DNA of 64,000 bases from Hemileia vastatrix. Taxonomy: Eukaryota > Basidiomycota > Pucciniomycetes > Pucciniales > Zaghouaniaceae. The stretch is taken from the NCBI GenBank assembly GCA_030280995.1, contig JASXTE010000110.1, positions 56,060-120,059 on the forward strand, in the 5' to 3' direction. Shown here in pieces: positions 21,701 to 33,589 of the stretch. A program made the translations under genes and the position numbers. Positions within the stretch are counted from its first letter, which is position 1, and each line of letters starts with the position of its first letter. The notes beneath the pieces were generated by a model. It made no database searches. It was not told where the DNA came from and worked only from the letters and a program-made list of their open reading frames with translations.

Positions 21701-24700
21701 TGCTATAAAATGGTTAAACATGTCAACAATCCTGCTGATTGTTCATCGGCCGAACGATGCATCTTAGGCTTCATCTATGACCTTTACTTATGTTGTGCAC
21801 CAATCCAGACCAGATATCATGATCCACTTATCCTCACATTATTCAAGCAAGTTAAAAATGTTCTAGGGCTCATCGAAGGACCATCGAGTCATAATTTGAT
21901 CTGCAACCAGTCTTATATGATGGAATATATCACTAATCCTAAATTAAAGGTCGATCCAATCATCATCAAAAATTTAAACGAAAATCCCAACTGCCGATAC
22001 AGTTTCGTATGTAATGCTGTCAAAGCCATAACTACGATCAAAGATGCCAATTTACTGAACGAATTGTCTATTCTTTGTGCTGAACTGACAGCAAGATGTT
22101 CTCAACTCAGCGCTGACTGGGTGGGCATTTTGAAAGCCCACTGTTGCTCATCCAATCAAATGTGTGGCTTCATGGACGCAATCAACATTCGTGAACATCC
22201 AGATCATCCGATTCACGATAATCTTTCTATTTTCACTTCCATTTTGGTAGCTAGAAGATGCTTTTCATTAGGAGATTTCGTTATTCAATGTGCTCTTCCG
22301 TCTTTGATAGCTGCTTGTCCTGCAGGACGTGGTGGTCCTGCAGCTGAGGCTGGTGCTCGTCTTACTCTTCATTTGTTGCTTCGATTACTCAGAACTTCTG
22401 ATCCTCCACTTTCATCATCTATTGTCACATCGACACCAGCTACTACTCTTTACTCCCTTACAAGTCCTGGACCAGCAAATCTCGCCCCTAACGTCCTTTG
22501 CCCTTCTTACATTATCAAGCATCCTTGTGATCGCTATTTGCTCGCCGCTGCTCATTCGAGTATTCGAGTTGAAGCAGTCATTGCTGCTCTCAAAGCACTT
22601 CTTGTCCTTGGTGATTCTAGTACTGAAACCAGGGAAAATCGCAATTCTGAAGTCGATGTTAGTGACCTACTCGGTCACATCGATGATGATTACAACGACT
22701 TTCTTCCAAATTTCGGAAATCGTTCGTCTCGTATCGAGAATATCGAATCAGCTGGATTGAAAGATGTAGCTAAACATGTTCTTAGACAAATCTGTAGTCA
22801 AGAATGGGTCCACGAAAAATGTCTCCCCAACCGTGAAATAATATGGCAACCTGGCTTATTTTTGGACGAAATGTTAACCCACAAACAAGCACAACAGTTG
22901 CTTGAAATGATTTGTCATCCCAAAGCACCTCCCATGTCACTTGGAGCTAGTGAACTTGATCATCGACAAACTATAAATAAGATTTTACAAAATTTAGATG
23001 AATGGACCTTGAGAATCTCTTGGTTACAGCTGGAACTGATATATGCTCAATGTAATCACTCTCAGGTAACAACTGAAGTGACTAATTGGTTAGAAAGTGT
23101 CGCCAAAACCACTGTCGACTTTTTTCAAGCCTGTAGTGAAGAAAACTCCAAAGTTAATGTACGATCGTCCAACACCAAGTGCAAATCAAGTCAATCCAAA
23201 CAGAGTCAAACTGTTGAATTGAATGAATCGAAAGAATCAAGAGTCCACCTTGTGGCTCCTCTCGTATCTAAGTTGCCCAATTCGTTGCAAGGAAAGATCC
23301 TGAGAGTTGCTGCAAATGTTCTTGAGACTGGAAATTGGATGTGTCCTGCTCCTCCTCCTTCTTACAAGTCAAAAGGCAAAGATCGTTTTTCCAATTCAAA
23401 ATCTAACGCATCTTCATCAACCACTTTACTGTCATATTCGCCTTTTCTATCTCTTGTCCTTATGTGCTTGAAAGGACAAGACGAACAACGTGAAAGTTTA
23501 CTCAAGTCATTGTATGCACAACTAGAACAGGCAATACATGAGAGACCCAGTGAAGATCTCAAAACTCGCCTTGCAATTCATGATGGATTACAGTTACGAT
23601 TAAGCCTGGTCGGTGGAATGTTTGACATCATCGTCAAGTCTAATCAATCAATCCACGATTGGTCAATTTTGTTCCTCAACTTTATCACGATTGGAGTTGT
23701 TGATGCTCAGCTAAATTATGAATTGTTTGCAACTATACTTGACATGCTAACTGTTTTGATTCATTCTACGCACACAATCGATCCAACTGAACCAAGAGAG
23801 GAGTCTAAAAAACAGTATCAAAGTTTGATGAAAAAGTTACGCAAGGACTTACCCCAGGACTTGCTTCAGAAAGATAACTTTGTTCTAAATGCTTTGAAAC
23901 AGTTGGTTCCAGTCACCAAACAGTACAAAGAAGTCATCACTTGTGAACCGATGGGTAGTTTGATCGATACCAAAGGAAACAAAATTGCCGGGTTCGAATC
24001 GATTGATAAAAAACAAGGTCTGCAAGTTGCGGAGAAAAAAGTGATTAGTCCATGGGAACTGATTGAAGGATCGAAAAATCCCGCTCCTCTGTGCTGGACA
24101 TGGTTTGGAGTAGTCAAGTACGAACGGAAACCTCTTTCATCAGAACAACTAGTCAACTCGCTTCAATGGCACACCCATTCTCTGAAAAAGGCTACCTCAT
24201 ACTTCTTAGAACCTCCACCTCTACCTCCTGAAGAGGAACCTGCTCCAACTCCTGAAATTGTGCAAGAAGTAGCTCCTGTTGTTGCTTCGAGATCTTTGAT
24301 AACTCCTACTGCTTCCATGCAACCTAATGTAATGAAACCTCTGCAACCTGCTCTTGTTGTGCCGACCTATCAGCCGCAACCGACTCCCGATACAATTGAC
24401 AGTAAAATGGACACAAGCAGCATTTACGGAGAAAGTAAGTATATCTTCACTATTTTTCTTTACAGTTCCTATTTATCTATTGTTGGACTAGTATATGATT
24501 GGAAAGTTTACTTCATCTGCGTGATTTGTCTTTCCATTTTCAGACACTCCTGATTCAATCAACAGCCCAAGAGGCCAAAAAGCTCCAAAACAAAAACAGA
24601 CCAGAAAGAGACGATCAAATGTCAAGAGCTCACCTATTTCGATACCATCTGGTCAAGGCACTCCACCAATCAGGATGGCGAATACTTACGAAGCTATTCC

Positions 24701-25868
24701 ATCTTATGGAGGACCTCACGTTGTTCCTGGACAACAAGGACCCCCTCATCCAAGTGTCCAACAAAATCCAATGTATTCTCACGCAAATACCAATCAAATG
24801 CCACCTGGTCAACCTCAACAAGGTCCTTATGGTGCACCTACTGGACAGAATTTCTATCCACAGAATGTGAGTGTTAATCGATTCGATCAGTCGATTCGAC
24901 CGGGTGCTCCTGGAAAGGCTGCACTCAATTCCATGCTAAAGGCGAGAAATCACCATCAATCATTCGCTCCTCCTGGAAATGCTCCAATGCCTAATACAAT
25001 GATCCCACAACGACCTAACATGGCTACTCCGAGACAAATGATGCGACAAGTTACTCCACAAAATGTACCTCATCAAGGCAACATGATGATGCAGCAAGGT
25101 CCAACAGGTGGAATGTACCAGTCTCAACCTGGACCTCAGGGTCCTGTTCAACAGCATACGATGGCTCCGAATCCAAACTCAGGTGGATACGGTATGCAAA
25201 GTGGACCTGCACCCAATATGTACACAGACAGTAAGTATGATTATTGAAAGTTTCACAAATAGTATGAATTTGAAACTCTCAAAATCTCTCTTCAAGCATC
25301 CACTTCGATTGTATTCTAATTAAATCTGTATTTTTCAGACATGAGTATGAGTCATCAAGCTCCAATGCAAATGCAGACCGGACCGTCCATGGATGGACAA
25401 AATCATTCGACTATGCCCACAATGAATCCTGGATACATTCAGAACCAACCTCAGATAATGCAGCAACAACAACCAAGTCAAATGATGAGACAAGGTATGC
25501 AAGGACAAATGCCACAGCAACAACAACAACACCAGCAGCAGCAGCAATTTATGCAAAATCGACCAGTCATGAATCAACAAGTACCAGGTCCAGGACCAGG
25601 ACAAAATCAAATGCAACGCATGCGACCCCAGTATGCACAAATGCATTCTCAAAATGTTGTCCCAAATGTAACCATAGGTCCTGGCAATCATTTACAAGCT
25701 TTCCCTCAACAACAACAGCAACAACAACAACAACAACAACAACAACAAGGACCTCCTCAGGGTCCTAATACCATGAATCAAGGACCACATATGAGAAATC
25801 AAATGTTACAACGACAATTGTCAGGTCAAGGTCCTGGACAACAAAATAATCCCTACCAACACTTTTAG
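18740..25868 (+). CDS. MED12: Mediator complex subunit 12 (kohtalo)
   Basis: Three exons: 18740-24434, 24544-25230 and 25339-25868, with matching phases and GT..AG introns of 109 and 108 bp. The product is 2303 residues, close to the family size. The N-terminus carries the diagnostic MED12 signature (RLGPPDVYPQ, ELTAINVKQGF, KVPMFNKKEEV), the part that activates CDK8-cyclin C. The central LCEWAV region is present (IKILCEWAVTPKRSGEYR). The C-terminal third is Pro/Gln-rich (PQL and Opa-like regions), ending in a polyglutamine run at 25708-25747. MED12 is part of the kinase module that gates Mediator-RNA polymerase II. The start aacATGgcc is the first in frame. A 5.7 kb first exon is striking for a gene split into dozens of exons in vertebrates. 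Confidence 0.97.
25705..25748 (+). repeat. CAA/CAG polyglutamine tract in MED12
   Basis: About 14 consecutive Gln codons, mostly CAA, in the C-terminal Opa-like domain. Confidence 0.95.
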
Positions 25869-26773
25869 TTGTTTTAAATCTTCCAGTCTTGTTCATACGC
25901 TTGATCATTTTAATAATATTAATAAATTGTACCAACGATGATGTCGTTCATGGATAAAAAAAATTATTGAGTTGAATAATTAATGAAAATTGACATCCAA
26001 AAGATCTGTCGATTTGAAAAAATTGGCGTGAACTTGTCAAACTTTTGGTAAGTCCAAGCAAGTGACTCCATCTTTTTCGCTGATGAGATTGGAAAAACAC
26101 TGATAACTAGGTTCAGGTGAGTATTGATTTTGCTTGATCGAATTGTACTCAAGTTATCAGAAAAGTACACTGTCATTCCAATGCATTGGATAAGATTCGC
26201 CTTTCGCATGGGAGCAACTGTTGATAATCAAATGCAAATCCCAGTGACAAAAGCAAAGACTTTACGACACCTTGTTTGTTGCAATGGCCGTTCGACTGAC
26301 TTGTGAGCTAACAACCATTCAAAACAGGTTTCTACTGTGATTTTCTGAGTCATTTGTTTTATTTTTTTTTGCTTCTGCTCAATGAACCAGTCGAAAATTT
26401 CAACCGTGCACTCAATCAGTGAGTCAACTGACTGAATACTATTGCCTCCGTGTAATTTTGCTGATTCACATTGTCACTATCAGTGATAGAAAAGGCAGGA
26501 GAAGATTGTTCATATTCAACTCAAAAAAAAGTCTTACTGATTTCATCATTTTCAAGCTAAGAGTCTCTAGCAATAGTTTCACATCGATCAGTCCTTCTTC
26601 ATGTCTCGTGATAACTATTTCAACATGTAGTTCTCAGAAAACCGGTGTTTTTATTTTCAAATAGTCGACATTTACATCCACTTGTTCTTTTCTCCTGTCA
26701 CTTTCAACAATTTTTCTTCCAAAGGTGAATATTCAAATCGAATTATCAAGTGAGATTCAAGTTGTATCAAAAA
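25869..26773. other. Intergenic DNA, MED12 to MOSPD2-like
   Basis: About 0.9 kb. The left end is the MED12 3' UTR. The rest is AT-rich with no supportable gene; the right side is the promoter/5' UTR of the next gene. Confidence 0.5.
25921..25926 (+). terminator. MED12 polyadenylation signal
   Basis: AATAAA 53 nt past the stop codon. Confidence 0.7.
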
Positions 26774-28611
26774 ATGGCCTCTGAAATCGACAGCCGAATA
26801 AGCAGCTCAATTGAAAGCCGAACAAGTTCAAGTCGTACCAACAGATCTGCCCAATTGGTTTGCCAATTGAGAGCCAAATTTATGCTCGAGTATGAAGCTC
26901 ACAAATATGATGGTAAGCAAATTTTTAACCATGTTTTAGATGATGTCATTTGCATCTTTTTTCTTTTATCACAGATATTTATGATGACCGAGACTTAGTC
27001 TTGATAAATGACGATTGGTTCTTGAAACGGTTCCTATTAGCTCAGAATAGAAATGTTACAAAGGCTTTCGAAATGTTAGACGAGACAATGAAATGGAGAA
27101 ACGACATGAACGTTTCTCATGTACGTGATTACCATTTTCCCAGCGAGTTCTATCGAATTGGAGCTCTTTTCATCTATGAGCCCGACAAAGAAGGAAATGT
27201 TGTTCTTTACATGAGGATTCGCATGCATCACAAAAATGACGAGTTAGATGAACCAACCAGAGGATTTCTCGTACACAATTTCAATAAAGCAGAAAAATTA
27301 TCACGCGGCAATGGATTTGCAATCGTCTTTGACTTAACTGGTGCAGGTTACTCAAACTTGGATTTTCCATTTTTAAAATTCCTCATTCAATTTGGGCGCA
27401 ATCATTTTCCTGGTTCTATTGCATATGTACTAGTTTACAATTTACCCTGGGTTCTGTCTACATTTCAAAAGATGGTCTTTGCAATGTTACCACCAGAAGC
27501 AACAGGTTTGATCAAATTTGCATCAGGTGATGAAATATTCAATTATATTGCTCCTGAAAATACTCCTGATTATATTGAAGGTGGTACTTGTCAACGAAAT
27601 TATCGAAAAATTGCTCCCGGTTCTAAACCAATTTTAGATTTGGTCATGCATTATGGTTACTCTCGAGCCGATTATGATCGAATTTATCCTGCTTTTCAAA
27701 AAGACTTGGAAGAAGGAGAAAAAGCTGTCGCAAGCAAGCAACCTCCATATGTTGACCCGCCTGATGACTTTTTTGATTCAATCGAAGGAGTTGAAATCAC
27801 TCCACTTCCGCTGCCATCGAGAAGAGTTCGAAGACCCAAGGTTCGACCACCAGAAGATGCAAATTACACTCCCGAAATGAAAAGACTGGACAAACAAGCA
27901 ATCAAATCAACCATTAATAGATCCTCTTATCTTACTCTTCTACCTAATGATGAAAATATTGTTTTCTACTATGATGGAGCATGTTATTCAGCCGAAGTTG
28001 ACATTAAAAACCAAACATCAGGCTTTTTGGCCTTCAAAATATTATCCACTTCACCACGAAAGTATTCAGTTGCTCCATTTAAAGGAATCATTCTTCCAAA
28101 TGCAATCATCCGTGTAACAATTCAGTTGAAGACTTCATTCAAACATGAGGTCAACCAACAATCAAAAAAATCCAGCCAAACTAATTTGATGCCCTCATTG
28201 AGTGACCGATTCATGTGTGTTGCGACACCAGTTGCATCAGCTAACATGTCAGCTGGTGACTTCAATTCCTTATGGAGTGTTAACCAAGAACCAGTAGAAA
28301 GGCCCATCTTGTTCTACAAATTGAATTCTCGAATTGGATTCACTGCTCACAGCGAAAATGATCAAATTTCTATCCATGATGTTGTTAACAAACTCGATGA
28401 CCAGGTCAAAAGGCTTCAAGCTAAGCAATTCCAACAACAAATGTTGATTTACATTTTAATTATTATGATTTTCCTTTCATGGGTTTTACTCTTCTTCTCT
28501 ACTGACTCAATTGTCGGTTCTAATAGTATCTTGGGTGAAACTATCGAAGAAGCAAACATTCCTAAAAAAATAAGTCAAAAAGTTGGAAAACTGATCAAAT
28601 CGAGCAATTGA
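26774..28611 (+). CDS. MOSPD2: MOSPD2-like CRAL-TRIO / MSP-domain membrane tether
   Basis: Two exons, 26774-26912 and 26975-28611 (62-bp intron), giving 591 residues. A CRAL-TRIO/Sec14 domain occupies roughly residues 60-270 (FLKRFLLAQNRNVTKAFEML, FAIVFDLTGAGYSNLDFPFL). An MSP (VAP-like) domain is at about 345-460 (VFYYDGACYSAEVDIKNQTS, VAPFKGIILPNAIIRVTIQL). One transmembrane segment lies at about 536-554 (MLIYILIIMIFLSWVLLFF). This order is that of MOSPD2, an ER-anchored protein whose MSP domain binds FFAT motifs at organelle contact sites. A Ser-rich N-terminal extension precedes the CRAL-TRIO domain. The start is the first ATG of the exon, AAAATGGCC. Confidence 0.92.
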
Positions 28612-29364
28612 CTATAATTGGTGGAAATAAAGTAATGCATGTCCATCTAAGAATTCGTGGGAGGCACAAACTATTAACCCATAACCACAAGGACTGCAAT
28701 CAATCTCATCTAGGGTCTCACAATGAGTCAACCAACAACCAACAAAATCATCTGATTTCACGAATTAAAACATTTTTTGATTTTTCAGAATGTGATAAAG
28801 TAACTTACAACCGCTGAGATACCTGACAAGCTGAAGTACTTATTCATTCGCAATAGTTGTATGAATATTCTGTTCAAGTTTATGATGAGTGACCAAGATC
28901 CTGAGTGAGATTAAAATCGCCCAGCTATACATGTAATTAGCATCAAATATCTACATTCAGTGATCTTCTTAACCATGACAATAATGCATTTACACGAGAG
29001 CAAATGATCGATAGTCGATAGATTTCACGTCTTTTTTAATTATATCATCATATTACATTGTTTATTTCGGGGTTCTGATTGTTGGTGATCCTCTTGCCAA
29101 TTGCACAACTGACCTGTGATGCATCTATGAATATTGCAGTCAGTCTCAAAGCTGATTTGCTTATTAGTCATGCCTTTTTGGTTGTCGTATGAGTTTCCTG
29201 TAGTCAAAAAAGGAATTTGCTTTATCCATCAAAATAATATGAATGACAACTAAAAATTGTGACACTTTTGTCAAATCAGTCTTTTCAACTTGTCGAGTTG
29301 CAATAACTACTCGAGCATCTTTCGCTGATGATACAAACATCATGTGCATTCGATTGCACTTACT
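28612..29364. other. Intergenic DNA between convergent genes
   Basis: 753 bp holding the 3' UTRs of the MOSPD2-like gene (plus) and the choline-kinase-like gene (minus). No gene seen. Confidence 0.5.
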
Positions 29365-30489
29365 TCATTCAACCCAATGAGGGTATTTGGCAATGAATGG
29401 TCCTTTGTTCTTCAAATAAGTTTCCAGCACCATTTCAGGTACTTTTGCAAATGCAGCATCATGCTTGAACATTTTGAGACGGGTAAAAATGAAAAAAGAT
29501 AGAAACATTGACTGCATCAGTATACCCATGTCAGCTTCTTCACGAATGTGTTGCAACGAGTCCAAACCTTGTCCATCGAAATCAAATAAATTAAGTGACA
29601 TCAACTCTTTGCGATATTCACTGATCCAATGATCTCGCTCTTCTTCGCTCAATATGTCCTCATTTGATGCTTTGTCATCTTTTTTCGACACGTCCATCGT
29701 TCGCGACACGAAATGACCGCCGATGTCAATTCCTCGATTTCCATAGTAAACTGAGTCATAATCGATCAGAACAACTCTTGATTGTCCTTCTGTCAGTTCA
29801 CCTTCACGTACAAGAACATTCATATAATTGGTGTCTCCCAAAAGTAAAGCTGTTCTACTTTGAATTTTTTGAGTCAATTTGATCAACCATTGTAATTCTT
29901 CTTCGAAATCAAATTGTATTATCGATGCAAAGTCACTTAGTTCTTTGAACTCTTCGGGAATACATTGCAGTTTTTTTGCTGGTGAAGAAAGAGCTTTACT
30001 GTCTCTTAATGCCACTCGAAACAAATTATCGGCTTTGCATCTTTCAATTGGCACTTGCATTGAATGAAATCGAGCAAAACTTCTGGCAACTTCTTTTCTA
30101 ATGTCAGCATCTGCCACTTCTCTAGCTTTCAAATTGTGCGATCGAACGAACTCTTCTACTCGACCATTTTCGAAGGCACCATACAATTTGGGTCCAATCG
30201 AGTTCTTACAAGCTTCGTAAAATATCACCAATTCTTCGGTAAAAGTATTTTTGAAAAGTTCATTATCTTCATCAGTGAATGTTACACCACCTCCTGACTG
30301 CCTGATTATCAGTTCAGCTGGTTCATTTTTGGAATCATTTGTTCTTTCAACAAGGTGAACAGTATTGATGTATCCACCTAAAATTGCCGTGACTTTCACT
30401 TCATCGACAGTAACTTTACTCCATTCTTTTGGAAAAAATGGCTTTATAATAGATATAGCTTCTTCGTTAGTCAGCTGTTTTCTGTCCAT
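29365..30489 (-). CDS. Choline/ethanolamine kinase-like protein
   Basis: 374 residues, single exon. The kinase-like fold shows an N-lobe (VKVTAILGGYINTVHLVERT) and a phosphotransferase core: Brenner-type loop LLLGDTNYMNVLV (Asp219, Asn224) and a metal-binding segment LIDYDSVYYGNRGIDIGGHF (Asp243 region), matching the choline kinase pattern IDFEY..N.RG.DI.NHF. Choline/ethanolamine kinases carry out the first step of the Kennedy pathway in the cytosol. Oddity: the usual HxD of the catalytic loop reads LGD, so the His is lost although Asp and Asn are kept. It may be a divergent ethanolamine or choline kinase, or a related small-molecule kinase. Confidence 0.82.
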   Translation of the reverse strand: MDRKQLTNEEAISIIKPFFPKEWSKVTVDEVKVTAILGGYINTVHLVERTNDSKNEPAELIIRQSGGGVTFTDEDNELFKNTFTEELVIFYEACKNSIGPKLYGAFENGRVEEFVRSHNLKAREVADADIRKEVARSFARFHSMQVPIERCKADNLFRVALRDSKALSSPAKKLQCIPEEFKELSDFASIIQFDFEEELQWLIKLTQKIQSRTALLLGDTNYMNVLVREGELTEGQSRVVLIDYDSVYYGNRGIDIGGHFVSRTMDVSKKDDKASNEDILSEEERDHWISEYRKELMSLNLFDFDGQGLDSLQHIREEADMGILMQSMFLSFFIFTRLKMFKHDAAFAKVPEMVLETYLKNKGPFIAKYPHWVE

Positions 30490-31376
30490 AGTTCTGTCCT
30501 GAAGGTGAACTAGTCTTGGCTGAAGGACATATCAATTGATGTGAGTTCACTTGGTTGTTTTCTGGATGGACTTATCTTTTTGATCATCGCACTTTGATCA
30601 ATCGATACAATTGATCAACAGGTGGTGCCTGTTTTCAACAGAGTTCAAGCCGCACAATCTTTCAATTGTTCGTTTCAATTGTTTGTTTCAAAGTATCAAG
30701 TGAGCATTGGCAATTACAATAAAATTGTTCATTCGAACTAATTTGACTGGTGAATCAAATAATCAGATTTACTTTCAAATCATAATTAACAAATTGTAAC
30801 CAGTCATTAAATGGTCATTCGAACAAAGTGATAGTTGTCAAGTGCGAACTTGTTGCAAATTAAAAATAAGTAACTTCCTGATGGTGGGTCAACTTGAGGG
30901 ATGCTACTTTTGGTTGGAAAGTTTAAAAGTCTCAAATGTCTGAAAAAGAGCCGATTTTACACAAAGTGAGGAAGAATTCGACAAGAGTACAAGTGACACA
31001 AATTTCGAGTCATGTGAGTAAACCACTTCTTTCCACCGCTGTCAATGGATTTAAATACGTGGATTTGTGCATGCATTCAAATCAATGGAAATAGACTGTC
31101 ATAAAGGGCCCGAAGCTGCAAAATCGAACCCAAGTGGATCCTGAATGTAGGACGAATTTCATATTTTATGGAACTCCTGGTAATATCATAGGGCAGGAAC
31201 TGAATCCCCTCGTCCGCTAGCGATGGTCAAAATAGTATCGCCGACTGCTGGATCAGAATCAAACAAGCTTTGCCTTGTGTAGTGTGTTATGGGGGTTCAT
31301 CAGCTGATAAAAAGGTGTTGACTAATTCGACGAAAATAAAATAAATTCCTTTCAAATATTTTGTGATACAATAATC
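30490..31376. promoter_or_regulatory. Divergent upstream region, choline-kinase-like / MFAP1
   Basis: 887 bp between two divergent starts. 31080-31300 is visibly less AT-rich than its surroundings, with short GC-rich words (GGGCCCGAAGC, CGTCCGCTAGCGATGG). It has no ORF and does not fold into a tRNA by eye. Probably the MFAP1 promoter. Confidence 0.4.
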
Positions 31377-32756
31377 ATGGCAACCCCAGGTAAATTATCA
31401 ACTGCTGGTGCAGTACCCGTAATTAATGAAAAGGGTGAAGTGACAATGCAAAAAGTCAAAGTACTTCGATATGTTTCTGGTCGTAAACCTGATTATGCCG
31501 ATGTTCCCAGCGATTCTGATTCTGATTCAAATGAAGATCTCAAGTCTGCACCATTGGTTAAGAAGGATAACAAGATGGCCAAATTATTACCTAATTCAAT
31601 TTCTGAACTCCGAGATGATGATCGAAAGCCTGGTAGCAGTAGAGAAATTGATAAAGAAACCTACTCTGAAGAAAGCATTCAAAAAGATCGTCGTCTTCGT
31701 CGACTGATGAATAGAGTCAATGTTGAGGAATCTTCTTCCCGATCAATTAAAGAACCAGAAATTATATCAAATGTAGAAGAAAGCACTCGTAGACATCCTC
31801 GAAGACCTGAAGTTGATTCTGATAATGACTCTGACCAAGAGGAAGACAACATCGAACGGCGTCATGAAATGATTCGCAGGGCTAAAGAAGCTGTCAAAGA
31901 AGAAGATTATCAAGAGGAAAATGAATTTCATAAATCTGGTGAGTCTTCTTCAGAAGAGGAAGATAATGAAGAGTCTGAAGATGAATATGAAACAGATTCT
32001 GACGAAGATAGAATGCCAAGATTGAAACCAGTATTTGTTCGTAAAGAAGATAGAGTGACAGTTAAAGAACGTGAAATTGAAAGAGAACAGGAAAAAGAAA
32101 GAGAAGAAAAAGCTATCAGAGATGCTGAAGAAAGAAAACGGGAAACATTAAGACTAGTTGAAGAAAGTGTTAAACATGAATTATCAGAAGCTGAAAGAAA
32201 GGAAGACGAAGCTTTTGAGGCAGCAATGGATGAAATAAACACTGATGACGAAGACAGTGCTGGAACAGAATATGAAATGTGGAAGTTGAGAGAACTGAAA
32301 CGTCTGAAGAGAGACAAAGATGAAAATGAAGAAAGAATAAAAGAAGAAGAAGAAAAAGAACGATTGAGAAATATGACTGAGGAACAAAGACAAGCTGAAT
32401 TGGCCAAACATCCCAAAGTGGTAACAAACAAAGCAGAAAAAAGTAAATATCGTTTCATGCAAAAATATTATCACAGAGGTGCATTTTTCCTGGACAAAGA
32501 AGATGATGTATTTAAAAGAGATTTTGCCCAACCTACTCTCGAGGACCGATTTGACAAGAGTGTTCTTCCTAAAGTGATGCAAGTTAAGAATTTTGGCAAA
32601 TCCGGAAGAACCAAGTACACTCACTTGGCTGCCGAAGATACAACTGCTCGAGATTCTCCTTGGGCAGCAGAAACTCCTCAATCACAAAAACTGATCAAAT
32701 CAGGTGGAGGGTTCAAACAAATTTTCGACAGGCCAACAAAAAAACGCAAAACTTAG
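31377..32756 (+). CDS. MFAP1: Microfibrillar-associated protein 1 (spliceosomal B-complex factor)
   Basis: 459 residues, single exon. The N-terminus has the family block STAGAVPVINEKGEVTMQKV followed by KVLRYVSGRKPDYA. The middle is a long Glu/Lys/Arg-rich helical region. The conserved C-terminal block is present: KYRFMQKYYHRGAFFLDKED, then TLEDRFDKSVLPKVMQVKNF and a Lys/Arg tail. In animals MFAP1 is a nuclear protein of the spliceosomal B complex that works with PRP38. Length is close to the roughly 440 residues of orthologues. The SRSF10-like gene follows on the same strand 227 bp later. Confidence 0.96.
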   Translation: MATPGKLSTAGAVPVINEKGEVTMQKVKVLRYVSGRKPDYADVPSDSDSDSNEDLKSAPLVKKDNKMAKLLPNSISELRDDDRKPGSSREIDKETYSEESIQKDRRLRRLMNRVNVEESSSRSIKEPEIISNVEESTRRHPRRPEVDSDNDSDQEEDNIERRHEMIRRAKEAVKEEDYQEENEFHKSGESSSEEEDNEESEDEYETDSDEDRMPRLKPVFVRKEDRVTVKEREIEREQEKEREEKAIRDAEERKRETLRLVEESVKHELSEAERKEDEAFEAAMDEINTDDEDSAGTEYEMWKLRELKRLKRDKDENEERIKEEEEKERLRNMTEEQRQAELAKHPKVVTNKAEKSKYRFMQKYYHRGAFFLDKEDDVFKRDFAQPTLEDRFDKSVLPKVMQVKNFGKSGRTKYTHLAAEDTTARDSPWAAETPQSQKLIKSGGGFKQIFDRPTKKRKT

Positions 32757-32776
32757 TTTGTAATTTATTTAATGTA

Positions 32777-32782
32777 AATAAA
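32777..32782 (+). terminator. MFAP1 polyadenylation signal
   Basis: AATAAA 20 nt past the stop codon. Confidence 0.7.
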
Positions 32783-32983
32783 TTTTTTTCAATCGATCAA
32801 GTCTGTATCAAGAGAATCAATGCTGTCTTGAGCAACAGCTTTATTTCACGTTGTTTGAGCAATGTTAACCTGTCGATTAAGAGTGAACTAGGTGTCACCA
32901 CACTTGATTGATTTCAGTTTGTTGCGTGTTTTATCACCGGTTGAGACAACTAGGTACAATCAACTTTTTTGTATTTTTTGGTC

Positions 32984-33589
32984 ATGACTCATCGACCACA
33001 GCTGAACAGATCATTATTCATTAAAGGACTATCAGATCAAGTTAATTGTCATGATTTACGAGACTTGTTCTGTCGTTACGGTAAAGTAGACGATGTTTAC
33101 ATACCTATGTCTTTCTATTCACGTAAACCTCGAGGATTTGCTTATGTTGCATATGGATCATTGACTGATGCAAAACGAGCTGTTGAAAATTTGGATGGTT
33201 CTTTATTCAAGGGTAATGTTATTTCAGTTGAACATGCTCAAGGTGATCGTAAAACTCCATCCGAAATGAGAGCCAAAGAAGGGACCAAATCTCATCGTGG
33301 TGACAACCAGTCATCATTTAGACGAACTTCGCCACCAACCAAATATGGTCGTTCATGCAGGTCTGTCCGTTCAAGAAGTCGATCTCGAAATCGAAGTCTC
33401 AGTCCTCATCGGTCCAACACGTATGAACGTCGATCACGTCGACATTCCTCATCATCTCATTCACGTGAACCCGATAAAAATAGATCTGGTCATCGTGATA
33501 AATCAGACAGAAGATATCTGGAAAGTCGTAGTACGAGTGAAAATCGTCATCGTCATCGACTTAGATCAACTTCACGAGATTCAAAATAA
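32984..33589 (+). CDS. SRSF10-like SR splicing factor
   Basis: 201 residues from ATG 32984, single exon. One RRM covers about residues 10-88, with RNP2 SLFIKGLS and RNP1 RGFAYVAY and the SRSF10/12-type helix DLRDLFCRYGKVDDVYIPMS. It is followed by HAQGDRKTPSEMRAKEG, nearly the segment after the RRM in SRSF10 (FAQGDRKTPNQMKAKEG). The C-terminal 95 residues are Arg/Ser-rich, a phosphorylatable RS domain. It should act in the nucleus as a sequence-specific splicing regulator. Placement in the SRSF10/SRSF12 group is good; one-to-one orthology is inferred. Confidence 0.88.
   Translation: MTHRPQLNRSLFIKGLSDQVNCHDLRDLFCRYGKVDDVYIPMSFYSRKPRGFAYVAYGSLTDAKRAVENLDGSLFKGNVISVEHAQGDRKTPSEMRAKEGTKSHRGDNQSSFRRTSPPTKYGRSCRSVRSRSRSRNRSLSPHRSNTYERRSRRHSSSSHSREPDKNRSGHRDKSDRRYLESRSTSENRHRHRLRSTSRDSK

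Noticed and set aside
26419..26664. 81-codon plus-strand frame between MED12 and MOSPD2-like
   Set aside because: No ATG-supported context, domain or splice partner; likely UTR or promoter DNA.
31090..31180. tRNA-like T-loop (GGGTTCGATTTTGC on the minus strand)
   Set aside because: The T-stem does not pair, and no anticodon or acceptor stem can be built around it.
31928..32681. Antisense frames of up to 176 codons opposite MFAP1
   Set aside because: Ser/Phe-rich mirror images of the Glu/Lys-rich MFAP1 coding sequence.
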